The notes beneath the pieces are model-generated. The model made no database searches. It saw only the letters and a program-made list of their open reading frames with translations, and had not been told where the DNA came from. A stretch of 6,873 nt of DNA from an uncultured Methanomethylovorans sp. GTDB taxonomy: Archaea; Halobacteriota; Methanosarcinia; Methanosarcinales; Methanosarcinaceae. The stretch lies in contig CALBTS010000532.1 of assembly GCA_937968035.1 (NCBI GenBank), positions 1 through 6,873 on the forward strand, in the 5' to 3' direction. The translations under genes and the position numbers were made by a program. Below are positions 6,506-6,873 of the stretch, piece after piece. Position 1 is the stretch's first letter; the number at the start of each line of letters is the position of its first letter.

Positions 6506-6873
6506 ATGAGCACGGATGTTATGACAGGAAAACACCATAAAAAACTTAGGGTAGAGTTCTATAAACCGGAAGATTGCAGGCAGGTGTATTCCATAGGTGC
6601 CGTGGGGGGTCACAGCCCGTACGATTTCAGAATCGGTTTTTATAATGACAATCCCAGGCCAGGAACTGATGAGGATGGGGTACAGGTTATCCAGCGCAAG
6701 CTTGAGACCGAGGTGATCCTTTCACCGCTTGCCGCTCTTGAGCTGTCCAGATGGCTGAACCATCATCTCAAGGAATATGAAGCTATGTTCGGCCCTATAC
6801 CGCAGCCTAACAGAAGTGAGAACAAGTCCGAACCCCCGGCTGACAACAGCAGAGAGAACAGCGAGATCCAGGG
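6506..6873 (+). CDS. DUF3467 domain protein (3' end outside window)
   Basis: An open frame starts at the ATG at 6506 and runs off the window, giving 122 visible residues. GGAG (6494-6497) sits eight bases upstream and supports this ATG over the in-frame GTG at 6500. After a basic start (GKHHKKLRVEF) it carries a pattern I recognise from the small DUF3467 family: an N-terminal strand with GHSPYDFRIGFYND (35-48), then an ETEVILSPLAALELSRWLNH segment (67-86) and a helix ending in EYEAMFGPIP (90-99). From about residue 100 the sequence becomes polar and low in complexity (rich in Asn, Ser, Glu and Pro), so the visible end is probably a disordered tail. DUF3467 has no established function. The call is from pattern memory and the missing end could hold more. 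Confidence 0.72.
   Translation, partial: MSTDVMTGKHHKKLRVEFYKPEDCRQVYSIGAVGGHSPYDFRIGFYNDNPRPGTDEDGVQVIQRKLETEVILSPLAALELSRWLNHHLKEYEAMFGPIPQPNRSENKSEPPADNSRENSEIQ

Overview
The window looks like chromosomal DNA of a methanogenic euryarchaeon, most likely Methanosarcinales (a relative of Methanolobus, Methanococcoides or Methanosarcina). This rests on an archaeal DUF373 membrane protein, a 6-oxopurine-type methylthio-nucleoside phosphorylase, a KaiC/RAD55-like protein, an archaeal Ski2-like helicase with zinc clusters, AT-rich TATA-like promoters and moderate GC content. The genus is inferred; there is no rRNA or other decisive marker here. I saw no tRNA, rRNA, CRISPR array, insertion sequence or integrase.

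There are seven genes, five complete in function terms plus one cut at each window edge. (1) 1-566 (+): 3' part of a DUF373 multi-pass membrane protein. (2) 571-1374 (+): purine nucleoside / methylthioinosine phosphorylase, four bases downstream and probably co-transcribed. (3) 1385-2239 (-): RAD55/KaiC-like RecA-fold protein with an eroded Walker A, convergent with gene 2 across only 10 bases. (4) 2382-4859 (+): 825-aa Ski2-like helicase, divergent from gene 3 across a 142-base AT-rich promoter region. (5) 4866-5975 (-): secreted thioredoxin domain fused to a CcdA/DsbD membrane core, convergent with gene 4 across 6 bases. (6) 5938-6387 (-): small membrane-anchored cysteine protein whose 3' end overlaps the start of gene 5. 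(7) 6506-6873 (+): DUF3467 protein, running off the window and divergent from gene 6 across a 118-base promoter region.

The most coherent functional unit is the two-gene minus-strand operon of genes 6 and 5. It probably moves reducing equivalents across the membrane to an extracytoplasmic thioredoxin domain. The co-encoded anchored protein, which has a CxC pair and a C-terminal Cx4CH, is a plausible client or partner. The other genes look like housekeeping: purine/methylthio-nucleoside salvage, RNA or DNA unwinding, and possible signalling. No stretch longer than 300 bases lacks a gene; the two divergent intergenic regions hold only promoter-like sequence. I found no convincing new multi-gene system beyond the redox pair.
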